Positions 13,885 through 20,454 of a stretch of DNA of 29,567 nucleotides are shown here, one piece after another. The DNA lies in IMG/VR virus record IMGVR_UViG_3300030060_003331, positions 1 to 29,567 of that record, one strand, 5' to 3'. This DNA is from a virus. How positions within the stretch are numbered: the stretch's first letter is position 1; the number at the start of each line of letters is the position of its first letter. The notes beneath the pieces are model-generated. The model had not been told where the DNA came from, ran no database searches, and saw nothing but the letters and a program-made list of their open reading frames with translations. The position numbers and the translations under genes are program-made.

Positions 13885-14145
13885 ATGCCCAGTGCTAAAC
13901 CAAATGAATTTTTGCAAATTCTCCAGATGGTAATTTTGGTTGGTGCTGCTGGTGCGGTTTTCCTGAATTTGGGTCGCAGAGATGCCAAGCTAGATCATGT
14001 GTCAATGCAGATAGCTGAGCTTCGTCTTGTTTCTCAGGATCTTGTGAAAGCTCAAATCATTGGTTCAGCTAATGACACAAACCAAGAGAACGTTATGAAC
14101 GATTTGAAAACACGAATAGAGAGGTTGGAGGATAGGGGCGACTAA
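13885..14145 (+). CDS. Small membrane protein with coiled coil
   Basis: An 86-residue protein with one membrane span (MVILVGAAGAVFLNL) near residues 15-30 and a coiled coil after it (LRLVSQDLVKAQ, LKTRIERLED). The ATG at 13885 directly follows a terminator T-tract and has no ribosome site; a TTG at 13822 is in frame but would be translated through the terminator hairpin. The topology resembles small holins and XhlA-like lysis proteins, but I find no specific motif. It heads a block of five membrane proteins. Confidence 0.65.
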   Translation: MPSAKPNEFLQILQMVILVGAAGAVFLNLGRRDAKLDHVSMQIAELRLVSQDLVKAQIIGSANDTNQENVMNDLKTRIERLEDRGD

Positions 14146-14361
14146 TTGGAAGAGCATCTCACATCAATCGCAGTTGGTATCGCAGGGCCAGCCATCCTCG
14201 GCGTGTTTGCATTTCTTTGGAAAGTGAACAGCAGGTTGGCTGGCATTGAAAGAAAGCTAGAAGCCCACGATCACAGGATCAAGGACAACAGGGCCACGCT
14301 ATCGAAACACTTTGACAAGGCTTTCACAATTAGAAAATCAGTTTCAGAGATAGACAGATGA
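14146..14361 (+). CDS. Small membrane protein with coiled coil, holin-like topology
   Basis: A 71-residue protein, apparently starting with TTG at 14146 (AGGGG is seven bases upstream; no ATG is in frame nearby). One N-terminal membrane span (VGIAGPAILGVFAFLW) is followed by a charged coiled coil (LAGIERKLEAHDHRIKDNR). The layout repeats that of the preceding gene. Size and topology fit class III holins or XhlA-like proteins. The function is a guess from topology and position. Confidence 0.6.
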   Translation: MEEHLTSIAVGIAGPAILGVFAFLWKVNSRLAGIERKLEAHDHRIKDNRATLSKHFDKAFTIRKSVSEIDR

Positions 14362-14723
14362 AATCTACAATGCTGACTTTGTGTATGTTGTTTTTGGTTT
14401 CCTGTGCGACAACAGGAATACCACGAATTGGCATTCCTGCTGCTCCTAGCATCTCTGCTGTCACTTCAGAATCACAGCCCCTTACTGTCCTTAGTGGAGT
14501 AGGGGGCTTGTGCGTTGTTGCAGGGGTGATTTTGCTAGTAGTCACTTCTGGCCGTAAAGGTTGGTATGCTTGTATTGCAGGGATCGCAATGGTGATCCTT
14601 AACTACCTAGTAGCAAAGTACGATGATATTTTGTTTTATCCTTTGATTCTTTGTACTGGGGTCATTTCAGCAGCTTGGACCTACAAAACGGTCAAGCAAA
14701 TTTTGCAGGAGAAAAAGCAATGA
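14358..14723 (+). CDS. Lipoprotein with additional membrane spans
   Basis: A 121-residue protein. The N-terminus is a lipoprotein signal peptide (MLTLCMLFLVSC) with a lipobox LVSC, Cys16 being the lipidated residue. Two to three further hydrophobic segments follow, around 43-62 (LSGVGGLCVVAGVILLVV), 70-84 and 92-107, then a basic tail. A lipobox plus several spans is odd, because lipidated proteins usually lack inner-membrane segments. Linked to neighbours by ATGA overlaps. Possible lysis or superinfection-exclusion protein; unproven. Confidence 0.65.
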   Translation: MKSTMLTLCMLFLVSCATTGIPRIGIPAAPSISAVTSESQPLTVLSGVGGLCVVAGVILLVVTSGRKGWYACIAGIAMVILNYLVAKYDDILFYPLILCTGVISAAWTYKTVKQILQEKKQ

Positions 14724-14860
14724 TTCATCTGGCTTCATTTTCTAGTTTTCTTGGCACATTTTGGTTCATGGTGCTTCTCTCAGTTGGCAGCTTTGGAGCA
14801 GGGATTGTCTTCAAGACTCCTTTTCTCAAGCTGATTACCGGAGGTAAGTACAGTGGCTAA
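14720..14860 (+). CDS. Small single-span membrane protein
   Basis: A 46-residue protein starting in an ATGA overlap with the lipoprotein gene. It has one span (WFMVLLSVGSFGAGIVF) and a short basic tail (KTPFLKLITGGKYSG). The stop overlaps the GTG start of the pilin-like gene. No homologue recognised. Confidence 0.6.
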   Translation: MIHLASFSSFLGTFWFMVLLSVGSFGAGIVFKTPFLKLITGGKYSG

Positions 14861-15065
14861 AAAGATCTGGAGCAAAATTGTCTGTTTTCTGCGCGACGAG
14901 CGCGGGATGCAGACTGCCGAGTACATGATCCTCGGCACTGTCATGGGTGCTGGCTCGATTGGTGCGATCAAGACCGTCCGAGATGGACAGGTTGAGAAGT
15001 TCCAGCAGCTCTCAGAAGCTCTCGACACAAACTCCGACGGCACCATTGGTGGCGGCGGCGGATAA
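14853..15065 (+). CDS. Flp-type (type IVb) pilin-like protein
   Basis: A 70-residue protein. A basic leader ends in FLRDERG, followed by MQTAEY and a hydrophobic stretch (MILGTVMGAGSIGAI). This gives the Flp prepilin motif: cleavage after Gly, Glu at +5 and Tyr at +6. The C-terminus is short, polar and ends in a Gly run. The GTG at 14853 overlaps the previous stop and has CCGGAGG upstream. Flp pilins are normally bacterial surface fibres of the Tad system; no tad, prepilin peptidase or secretin gene is in the window. It may use the host's machinery, mimic a host pilin or be an acquired host gene reused in the virion or membrane. Confidence 0.65.
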   Translation: MAKKIWSKIVCFLRDERGMQTAEYMILGTVMGAGSIGAIKTVRDGQVEKFQQLSEALDTNSDGTIGGGGG

Positions 15066-15116
15066 AGTTGAGAAAAAAACTGTCACTCCAAATCGGTTTA
15101 GCCCGATGATTTAATT

Positions 15117-15896
15117 ATGGAGAGACGTACAGCTAAAATTGCAGCCATTTCATGCTCGCACGCACCGTTTACCCCCCCAGAAACACACCAATGGGTGCTT
15201 GACACACTTTCCGGAATTCCGGATCTAACCCATTTCGGGCACCTTGGTGATGTTTTTGAGGCGGGGGCGGCCAGCATTCACGCATCCAGTGCTGAATATT
15301 CGCACACTCTTGCAGATGAATACGAGCACGCGCACAATTTTCTGAAGTCAATAAGAGAAGTCATTCCAGAAAATTGCAAACGCTGGATCAACACAGGCAA
15401 CCACGACGACAATCTCACAACCCAAGACCCAAGAAGAATACCCAAAGATTTAAGAGGGTTAGTTCATTGGACGAAACACCCGGAGTGGGGCGAGGAGTTT
15501 CGCAAATGGTGCTGGGTTCCATATGAGAAATCTAAAAAAGGGGTTTACCGGGTCGGCCAGTGCCATTTCTACCACGGGTTCGATTGCTCAATGAATTCTG
15601 ACGAGCTAGAGGGCCTGCAAATGATCGGGGCTTGCGGGTGGATACCTTACAGTTTGACAGTGAGAGGCCATACGCACAGGCCAGTGCCACCAACCCAATG
15701 CAAACGAACAGGAAAAATACCACTGCCATATTATTACTCCAACGTGGGTACTTGTGGTCCCTTGAAGCCAACGTGGGCAAAGAGGAAAGATACCAGCCTA
15801 TGGGGCACTGCTATAATTGTCATCGAATGTGTTTGGGATAAACCTTCACGCATCTACGGCAAAAGCTGGGACGCAGAATTGATTGTGATGCCATGA
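15117..15896 (+). CDS. Calcineurin-like metallophosphoesterase
   Basis: A 259-residue enzyme. Metal-binding motifs are HLGDVFE (Asp45), NTGNHDD (Asn95, His96), FYHGFD (His153) and VRGHTHRP (His185, His187). Motif I, normally D-x-H, reads SCSH, so the first Asp is replaced by Cys13 while His15 stays. The rest of the active site looks intact. Phage enzymes of this fold cleave phosphodiesters or cyclic nucleotides, or process DNA ends; the substrate here is unknown. There is no good ribosome site before 15117, while the next gene overlaps the stop (ATGA). Confidence 0.85.
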   Translation: MERRTAKIAAISCSHAPFTPPETHQWVLDTLSGIPDLTHFGHLGDVFEAGAASIHASSAEYSHTLADEYEHAHNFLKSIREVIPENCKRWINTGNHDDNLTTQDPRRIPKDLRGLVHWTKHPEWGEEFRKWCWVPYEKSKKGVYRVGQCHFYHGFDCSMNSDELEGLQMIGACGWIPYSLTVRGHTHRPVPPTQCKRTGKIPLPYYYSNVGTCGPLKPTWAKRKDTSLWGTAIIVIECVWDKPSRIYGKSWDAELIVMP

Positions 15897-16069
15897 AATC
15901 AGCCTCAGAAAAGATGCAAGAAGAGGTCAAGAAACATGTTATGTATTGGCAGACTGAGTTTGATATTGACAAATGGGCTGTTGCTGGTGTTCTTTTTGAC
16001 ATAGCAATGGACATGCTTATGGTAATTGATGCCGAAGAAGAAGATGAGGAAGACGAGGAAGACGAATGA
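15893..16069 (+). CDS. Small acidic protein
   Basis: A 58-residue protein with an amphipathic start (SEKMQEEVKKHVMYWQTEFD), a hydrophobic middle (WAVAGVLFDIAMDMLMVID) and a pure Glu/Asp tail. It overlaps both neighbours as ATGA. It is directly followed by a run of very basic proteins, so pairing by charge is conceivable. No family recognised. Confidence 0.65.
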   Translation: MKSASEKMQEEVKKHVMYWQTEFDIDKWAVAGVLFDIAMDMLMVIDAEEEDEEDEEDE

Positions 16070-16242
16070 AGAAAAAGAAACCCGGACTGTATGCCAACAT
16101 CCACGCAAAGCGAAAAAGAATCGCAGCTGGCTCTGGTGAAAAAATGAGAAAGCCCGGAGCAAAGGGTGCTCCAACAGCCAAGGCTTTCAAAAAGTCAGCT
16201 AAGACGGCCAAGAAAACAAAGAAGAAGTCAAGGAAAAAATGA
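16066..16242 (+). CDS. Lys-rich phage protein of the KKKKPGLYANIHAKRKRI type
   Basis: A 58-residue, extremely basic protein. The start KKKKPGLYANIHAKRKRI and the following GSGEKMRKPG and GAPTAKAFKKSAKTAKK are nearly identical, from memory, to small proteins in marine T7-like phages. These are encoded close to structural genes and have no proven role; DNA binding or packaging help is plausible given the charge. Overlaps both neighbours by 4 bases. Confidence 0.78.
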   Translation: MKKKKPGLYANIHAKRKRIAAGSGEKMRKPGAKGAPTAKAFKKSAKTAKKTKKKSRKK

Positions 16243-16529
16243 TGGCAAAGTCAGCGGCATGGCAAAGAAAAGAAGGTCAAAACAAGGCTGGCGGACTCAA
16301 CGCTAAAGGTAGGGCGAGTTACAAAAAGCAGACAGGTGGAACTCTCAAGCCGCCTGTTAGCGCAAAAAAAGCCAAGTCCAGCAAGAAGGCGGCGAGCCGC
16401 AGAAAGTCTTTCTGCGCACGAATGTGTGGTATGAAATCTCGACTGACAAGCGAGAAGACAGCCAGAGATCCAGATAGTCGTATTAACAAAGCCCTGCGTA
16501 AGTGGGACTGCAAATGTGGAAAGAAGTGA
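16239..16529 (+). CDS. DUF6321-like basic protein
   Basis: A 96-residue basic protein. The stretches AWQRKEGQNKAGGLNAKGR, LKPPVS, then RRKSFCARMCGMK and ARDPDSRINKALRKWDC are highly characteristic of a family (DUF6321, as I recall) found in cyanophages and other marine podoviruses. The C-terminus ends in CKCGKK, so Cys residues may bind zinc. It starts in an ATGATG overlap with the preceding gene. Its role is unknown; it lies at the border of early and virion genes. Confidence 0.8.
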   Translation: MMAKSAAWQRKEGQNKAGGLNAKGRASYKKQTGGTLKPPVSAKKAKSSKKAASRRKSFCARMCGMKSRLTSEKTARDPDSRINKALRKWDCKCGKK

Positions 16530-16533
16530 TATA

Positions 16534-16701
16534 ATGCCCAAGGTTGGTAAGAAAAAGTTCCCATACACCCCAGCTGGCAAGAAGGCCGCCAAGAAAGCTG
16601 CAAAGAAAGCTGGAAAGAAAGCCAGTGCAAAGAAGACGAGCAGAAAAAACGGCAAGTCTATGATGATGAAGAACAAAAGAACAAACAAGCGATCTTATTG
16701 A
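16534..16701 (+). CDS. Lys/Ala-rich histone-tail-like protein
   Basis: A 55-residue protein starting MPKVGKKKFPYTPAGKKA, a sequence common in marine T7-like phages, then AAKK repeats like the tail of histone H1. It ends in a second basic patch (NKRTNKRS). A GTG at 16516 is in frame, but the ATG at 16534 fits the family start. Such tails could condense DNA; this is inference from composition. Confidence 0.75.
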   Translation: MPKVGKKKFPYTPAGKKAAKKAAKKAGKKASAKKTSRKNGKSMMMKNKRTNKRSY

Positions 16702-16733
16702 TCCGATTTAACTTATGAAGAAAGGGGCTAATC

Positions 16734-16880
16734 ATGCCTAGAGGCGGCGGCGGCGGAGCAGTAACACAACACGGCGGACAAAAGCGTGGCCCTAAAAAGG
16801 CGACCAAGGGCAAGGGAACAAAAGCGGGAACAAAGGCAAGAACTGCCGGTGCCCGCAAGGCAAAGCGTAGAACTAAGTAA
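16734..16880 (+). CDS. Small basic Gly/Lys-rich protein
   Basis: A 48-residue protein with a Gly run (RGGGGGA) and a Lys/Arg/Thr-rich remainder (KKATKGKGTKAGTKA). AAAGGGG lies ten bases upstream of the ATG. It is the last of four consecutive basic proteins. Disordered and probably nucleic-acid binding by charge; no family recognised. Confidence 0.65.
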   Translation: MPRGGGGGAVTQHGGQKRGPKKATKGKGTKAGTKARTAGARKAKRRTK

Positions 16881-16897
16881 GTTCAGACGGGGCTTAG

Positions 16898-17524
16898 ATG
16901 GCTTATTCAACAGGACTATTTTGGGCTGACCAAGACAGCGGCTTGGTAGACTCTGCTCTTGATGTGTATGGCGCATCAGGCTCTATCGTCACAGAGGAAA
17001 CTCTTAAGGCTGCGGAAGCTGCAAAAACTATTGCAAGAATTGATTGTTCAAATGCTACTGCAGTGATGATTATGCCTTTGCTTGGGTCGATTGTTACAGG
17101 CAGCGGAAACGATGATGTCAAGTTTGCAGTTTACGGAGTTATGCCGCAGGGTGAACTTAGTGAACCAAACGCAATTGACGATGACAAATTTCTGTTCAGG
17201 CTTGGAACACCAGTTGCAGCTCTTGTAACCAGCAACACAATTACTGCAACTTCTGCTTGGTCTATCAAAACACCCGGCGGATATCCTTTCGCGCACCACG
17301 CTAACGAAGATGGCGACAACCACAACATGAGTCCCTTTGTGGTTCCAGTTGCAATGTCAGGCTCAAACATTCCAGATGGTGACGTAGGAACTTTAGAGGA
17401 TACGGAAACTGGGTTTTCTATTTTTCCGGGCATCAATTCTTTTCAACAGTTGGTAATTGCGTTTGACAAGGGAAGCCTCGGTTCTGCACAAACATTCAAC
17501 GCCCTTATTTCACTTCTGTACTAG
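16898..17524 (+). CDS. Putative virion protein, paralogue A
   Basis: A 208-residue, beta-rich, mildly acidic protein starting MAYSTGLFWAD and ending LISLLY. Shared features with the next gene are the STGL start, an I-x-C core followed by hydrophobic strands and P-L/M, a V-Y-x3-P segment near one third, a VVPVAMS-type segment near two thirds, and the LLY end. I infer a distant duplication. Position at the head of the late block and composition suggest a virion shell or tail component. No HK97 or other known fold is identifiable by eye. Confidence 0.65.
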   Translation: MAYSTGLFWADQDSGLVDSALDVYGASGSIVTEETLKAAEAAKTIARIDCSNATAVMIMPLLGSIVTGSGNDDVKFAVYGVMPQGELSEPNAIDDDKFLFRLGTPVAALVTSNTITATSAWSIKTPGGYPFAHHANEDGDNHNMSPFVVPVAMSGSNIPDGDVGTLEDTETGFSIFPGINSFQQLVIAFDKGSLGSAQTFNALISLLY

Positions 17525-17532
17525 GAGAAACT

Positions 17533-18303
17533 ATGAGCTTTTCTACAGGACTGAAACTTGGGCCAGCTTTGTTTACAGGCCAGAGCACCGGAGCAGCACC
17601 ACACAACACTCCGCAAACATCCTTTTTCGGTACGTCAGGTGGTTTCTTTTTAGAAAACAATCCTGATGAATCAAAGCAAGATTTGCAAAACACGCAAGGC
17701 GGAAGTTACAAAAGAGTAGGTGTCATTCCGTGCGCTGGGGCAAAGTCGGTGATTATTCAGCCGATGATGCGAACTGCGCACACAGTTTCAACGATTACAG
17801 ACAGCAGTGCGGCTGCTGCTTCAGATATCACAGATGCGGCCAAGCGTGTTGGTTTTGAAGTTTACGCAGCAAAACCAATAGGTGATCCAGCAATTCTAGG
17901 CAACGACGACAGAATGGTATGGTCCATTGGTTTCATCCAAAGTATTTCTTGGACCAAAAGCGGCTTCGCTCTCGCTACGTCAGGCACAGAAATTACACAC
18001 CCGGATGACAGCAATGCCTATGCGCCATATGTAAACGGGGGCGTTGCTGACATTACAGTTACTACTGTCGGCAAATTCATTCCGCACATAGTTCCTGCAA
18101 CAATGTCAAGCGCTGCAGCAGCACAGCCAGATATCACGGACGGTACTTCTACCAGCTACACAGGCACAGCTGATGCAAGTTTTTGCAACATTACACTCGG
18201 GCCATTTACTGATTGTTTGTATCTAGCACCTTGCACCACAAACGATACTGCAATCAAACGTGATGGTTTGTATTTCTCTTACAGGTTTGCACTTCTGTAC
18301 TGA
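17533..18303 (+). CDS. Putative virion protein, paralogue B
   Basis: A 256-residue protein starting MSFSTGLKLGP and ending YRFALLY, similar in plan to the 208-residue protein before it. It carries the matching IPCAGAKSVIIQPM, FEVYAAKPIG, HIVPATMS and DGTS segments but has longer loops. AGGAG precedes the ATG. Together with paralogue A it may form a two-component layer of the particle. Its stop overlaps the start of the HNH gene (TGATG). Confidence 0.65.
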   Translation: MSFSTGLKLGPALFTGQSTGAAPHNTPQTSFFGTSGGFFLENNPDESKQDLQNTQGGSYKRVGVIPCAGAKSVIIQPMMRTAHTVSTITDSSAAAASDITDAAKRVGFEVYAAKPIGDPAILGNDDRMVWSIGFIQSISWTKSGFALATSGTEITHPDDSNAYAPYVNGGVADITVTTVGKFIPHIVPATMSSAAAAQPDITDGTSTSYTGTADASFCNITLGPFTDCLYLAPCTTNDTAIKRDGLYFSYRFALLY

Positions 18304-18512
18304 TGAACTCTGAATACGCAAAATACCATTCCAGCACACGCATGAAAAAAGAGCGTGCTTTGCGTAACAAAAACAGGCGTGCCGCTGCAAAAGCTGGCGT
18401 GGTGCACAAGGGTGACGGCAAGCACATAGATCACAAAGACGGCAACCCGCGCAACAATGGCAAGAAAAATCTTCGCGTCATTTCTGCAAAGGCAAATAGG
18501 AAGAAGCAGTAA
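18303..18512 (+). CDS. Small HNH-like endonuclease
   Basis: A 69-residue basic protein. KYHSSTRMKKERALRNKNR is followed by GDGKHIDHKDGNPRNN and NLRVISAKANR. This is the compact HNH form common in marine phages: IDHxDGNPxNN...NLR...N. The last catalytic position is Asn, as in many of these small members. It is inserted between virion genes with 1-base overlaps on both sides. Such nucleases can be homing enzymes or act in DNA packaging; which applies here is unknown. Confidence 0.82.
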   Translation: MNSEYAKYHSSTRMKKERALRNKNRRAAAKAGVVHKGDGKHIDHKDGNPRNNGKKNLRVISAKANRKKQ

Positions 18513-19474
18513 TGTCAGTAACAGAAGCAGATCTTCAGGGTTTTGCGAGACGGGCTTTAGGGTTCCCAGCTAATTCAGCTATGACTGCACATCTCGAATC
18601 CACAGTGGATGAGATGATTAATAAGGCATACAAGATGGTTTGGTTGCCCGCTCTTTTGCCGGGTCAAACTATGGGGCACCAGTGGTCTTTTAACAAAGGG
18701 ACCACAGTGTTCTCTACGAGAGCACCTTACTCCACTGGTACGATTTCTATAGCAGCAGGTGGGACAACCGTTGATGGAGTCGGTGTCAACTTCCCTGCAA
18801 ACCAGATTACAAACGCACACATACTTGTGGAAGACCAGCTTTTCGAGGTTGCTTCTAAGACAGACTCTGACACCTTGGAATTGGAGTCAGCCAGTGGCGT
18901 ACCAGAGTCCGCAATTTCTGGCGCGAGTTACCAGCTTATTTACATCAACTATGCAGTGACTACAGGCGCAGGCAATCTTGGGCCAATCACTTACGCACCC
19001 AACTTTGGTGATGGGCCAATCAAGGTCGTGGCAGATACGATTATTGATGACTTGCGTCAGGCTAACATCCCTAACAGTGGTCGCCCTGAGTATGCCTCAA
19101 TATCCGGTGGCACCGTAAAGCTGTGGCCTGTTCCTGATGCTGAATATCAGCTCAGGTTTCAATACCTGACCGACATTGGTACAGCAAGTGAATCAGCTAG
19201 CCCGATGCCAGACTACTGCGATGACTGCATCTACGCTGCTATGTCTGTGTGTATTGCAGAGCACCTTGGCAGTGGTGATGTAAACTCTGCAAGAGCGTAC
19301 TTCTTGCAAAGACTGACGCACGCTGTTGCAGCTGACAAGGCAATTAAGAGTTTGGAGTATGGAGATTTTCTCGGGTACAATGGGGACAGATCAGATGGTA
19401 TGAGCCGTATGAACCGCCCTCGCTTGTACACTTCTGACGTAACTGTTTATCAAAACAATAGAAATTCAATCTAA
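18512..19474 (+). CDS. Putative head-tail adaptor or neck protein
   Basis: A 320-residue protein. The helical N-terminus (FARRALGF, MINKAYKMVWLPALL) is followed by beta segments WSFNKGTTVFSTRAP, GTISIAAGGTTVDG and a LYI-type strand, then SISGGTVKLWPVPDAEYQLRF. The C-terminal helix has YAAMSVCIAEHLG. This order (helical start, W-x-F...F-x-T beta part, a 'x-L-W-P-x-P' strand) resembles phage adaptor proteins that join the portal to the tail. The start overlaps the HNH stop. The call is by pattern only. Confidence 0.6.
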   Translation: MSVTEADLQGFARRALGFPANSAMTAHLESTVDEMINKAYKMVWLPALLPGQTMGHQWSFNKGTTVFSTRAPYSTGTISIAAGGTTVDGVGVNFPANQITNAHILVEDQLFEVASKTDSDTLELESASGVPESAISGASYQLIYINYAVTTGAGNLGPITYAPNFGDGPIKVVADTIIDDLRQANIPNSGRPEYASISGGTVKLWPVPDAEYQLRFQYLTDIGTASESASPMPDYCDDCIYAAMSVCIAEHLGSGDVNSARAYFLQRLTHAVAADKAIKSLEYGDFLGYNGDRSDGMSRMNRPRLYTSDVTVYQNNRNSI

Positions 19475-19483
19475 GGAATTCTG

Positions 19484-19702
19484 ATGTCCGCACATAACAC
19501 TCTGGCTGATCTAGGACGCGACCAAGCTGGAACTGGCTTTGAAGGTAAGTTTGTTTACTTTGAAGCTGGAACCCCGACTGGTAGCATCTCTGGTTTTGGC
19601 AAAGGCGCACTCGCTGTTGACACTGCAAACGGCAAGCTGTTCATCAACACTGGCACCTTTGCATCCGCTACATGGACCGTGGTGGGTTCACAGACCGCTT
19701 AA
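19484..19702 (+). CDS. Small virion-associated protein
   Basis: A 72-residue protein. The end, GKGALAVDTANGKLFINTG and ATWTVVG, is a short beta-hairpin pattern often seen in phage head fibres, decoration proteins and tail tips (as 'G-x-L-Y-x-N-x-G-T...W'). Likely a minor virion protein. Its ribosome site is weak (TAAGGAATTCTG before the ATG). Confidence 0.6.
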   Translation: MSAHNTLADLGRDQAGTGFEGKFVYFEAGTPTGSISGFGKGALAVDTANGKLFINTGTFASATWTVVGSQTA

Positions 19703-19711
19703 GGGTAACTA

Positions 19712-20314
19712 ATGTCTAAGTTCCAACGCCCGTTAGTTGCAAGGACTGCTGCTGACGGCAATGCTATTATTACGACCAGTGGTGTTTTAGGTGAAGCAGG
19801 GTCTAGCTACAAGATCTTATTGACTTCATTTAAGATGTCCACCAACACCAAAGCTGCTGAAGTTATCGAAGAACATTACGACGCTGACGGCGGTGCAAGT
19901 GAAGGCGTTGCCCGTAACATAGCTGGAGCTGACGTAGTCAACCATGTATCTATGGGGTACATGCGTGGCACCGTTGCCATGAAAGGTTTCATTCCTTTTG
20001 ACAAAGCTATTGGTTTAACAGAAACTAGGTTTGTTAGTTACAACGACACTGCTCTTGCAAACAACGCCACAGGCGAAGTCGAAAACTCTACTAAGATTTT
20101 TGAAGTAGAAGTTCGTTTGGCTTCCACTAACGATGGCAATGCGCCGCACAAACTGAAGTTTAAGATGTTCTTTGAAAAATTTGATATTGACTGGTCTATG
20201 CGACAAGAAAACGTTGGAATTACCTTGTCGGGTAAACTTACCGGAAGAGTCAACTCCGGTGATTACAGCGCAGGTGACGAGACAGTTAGCTTTGTCGAAG
20301 AAGGCGGAAACTGA
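19712..20314 (+). CDS. Putative virion protein
   Basis: A 200-residue beta-rich protein with no cysteine. The middle has YMRGTVAMKGFIPFDKAIG and the C-terminus NVGITLSGKLTGRVNSGDY. Such all-beta proteins with soluble ends in the late block are usually tail tube or minor tail components. I recognise no family. The stop overlaps the next ATG (TGATG). Confidence 0.6.
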   Translation: MSKFQRPLVARTAADGNAIITTSGVLGEAGSSYKILLTSFKMSTNTKAAEVIEEHYDADGGASEGVARNIAGADVVNHVSMGYMRGTVAMKGFIPFDKAIGLTETRFVSYNDTALANNATGEVENSTKIFEVEVRLASTNDGNAPHKLKFKMFFEKFDIDWSMRQENVGITLSGKLTGRVNSGDYSAGDETVSFVEEGGN

Positions 20315-20454
20315 TGGACGATGAGAAGATGAACAACTTGGCCCAAAGCATGGAACAGGTTAGTGATGCAGTAGCTGAAATGAACGCTAATGTTCAAGAG
20401 CTTGTACAGGCTTTGAACGAAGTTGTGGAACTTGTTTCTGAGGCTCTTACCTAA
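20314..20454 (+). CDS. Small coiled-coil protein
   Basis: A 46-residue, acidic, all-helical protein with clear heptads of hydrophobic residues (MNNLAQSMEQVSDAVAEMN, then VQELVQALNEVVELVSEAL). It overlaps the genes on each side by one base. Perhaps a chaperone or small trimer-forming part of the tail; no family recognised. Confidence 0.6.
   Translation: MDDEKMNNLAQSMEQVSDAVAEMNANVQELVQALNEVVELVSEALT

Noticed and set aside
15092-15107. Terminator ATCGG/CCGAT before the metallophosphoesterase gene
   Set aside because: The stem is only 5 bp with a 6-base loop and no T run follows.
18303-18512. Intron or intein carrying the HNH gene
   Set aside because: The gene overlaps both neighbours by one base and both neighbours look complete, so it is a normal free-standing gene.
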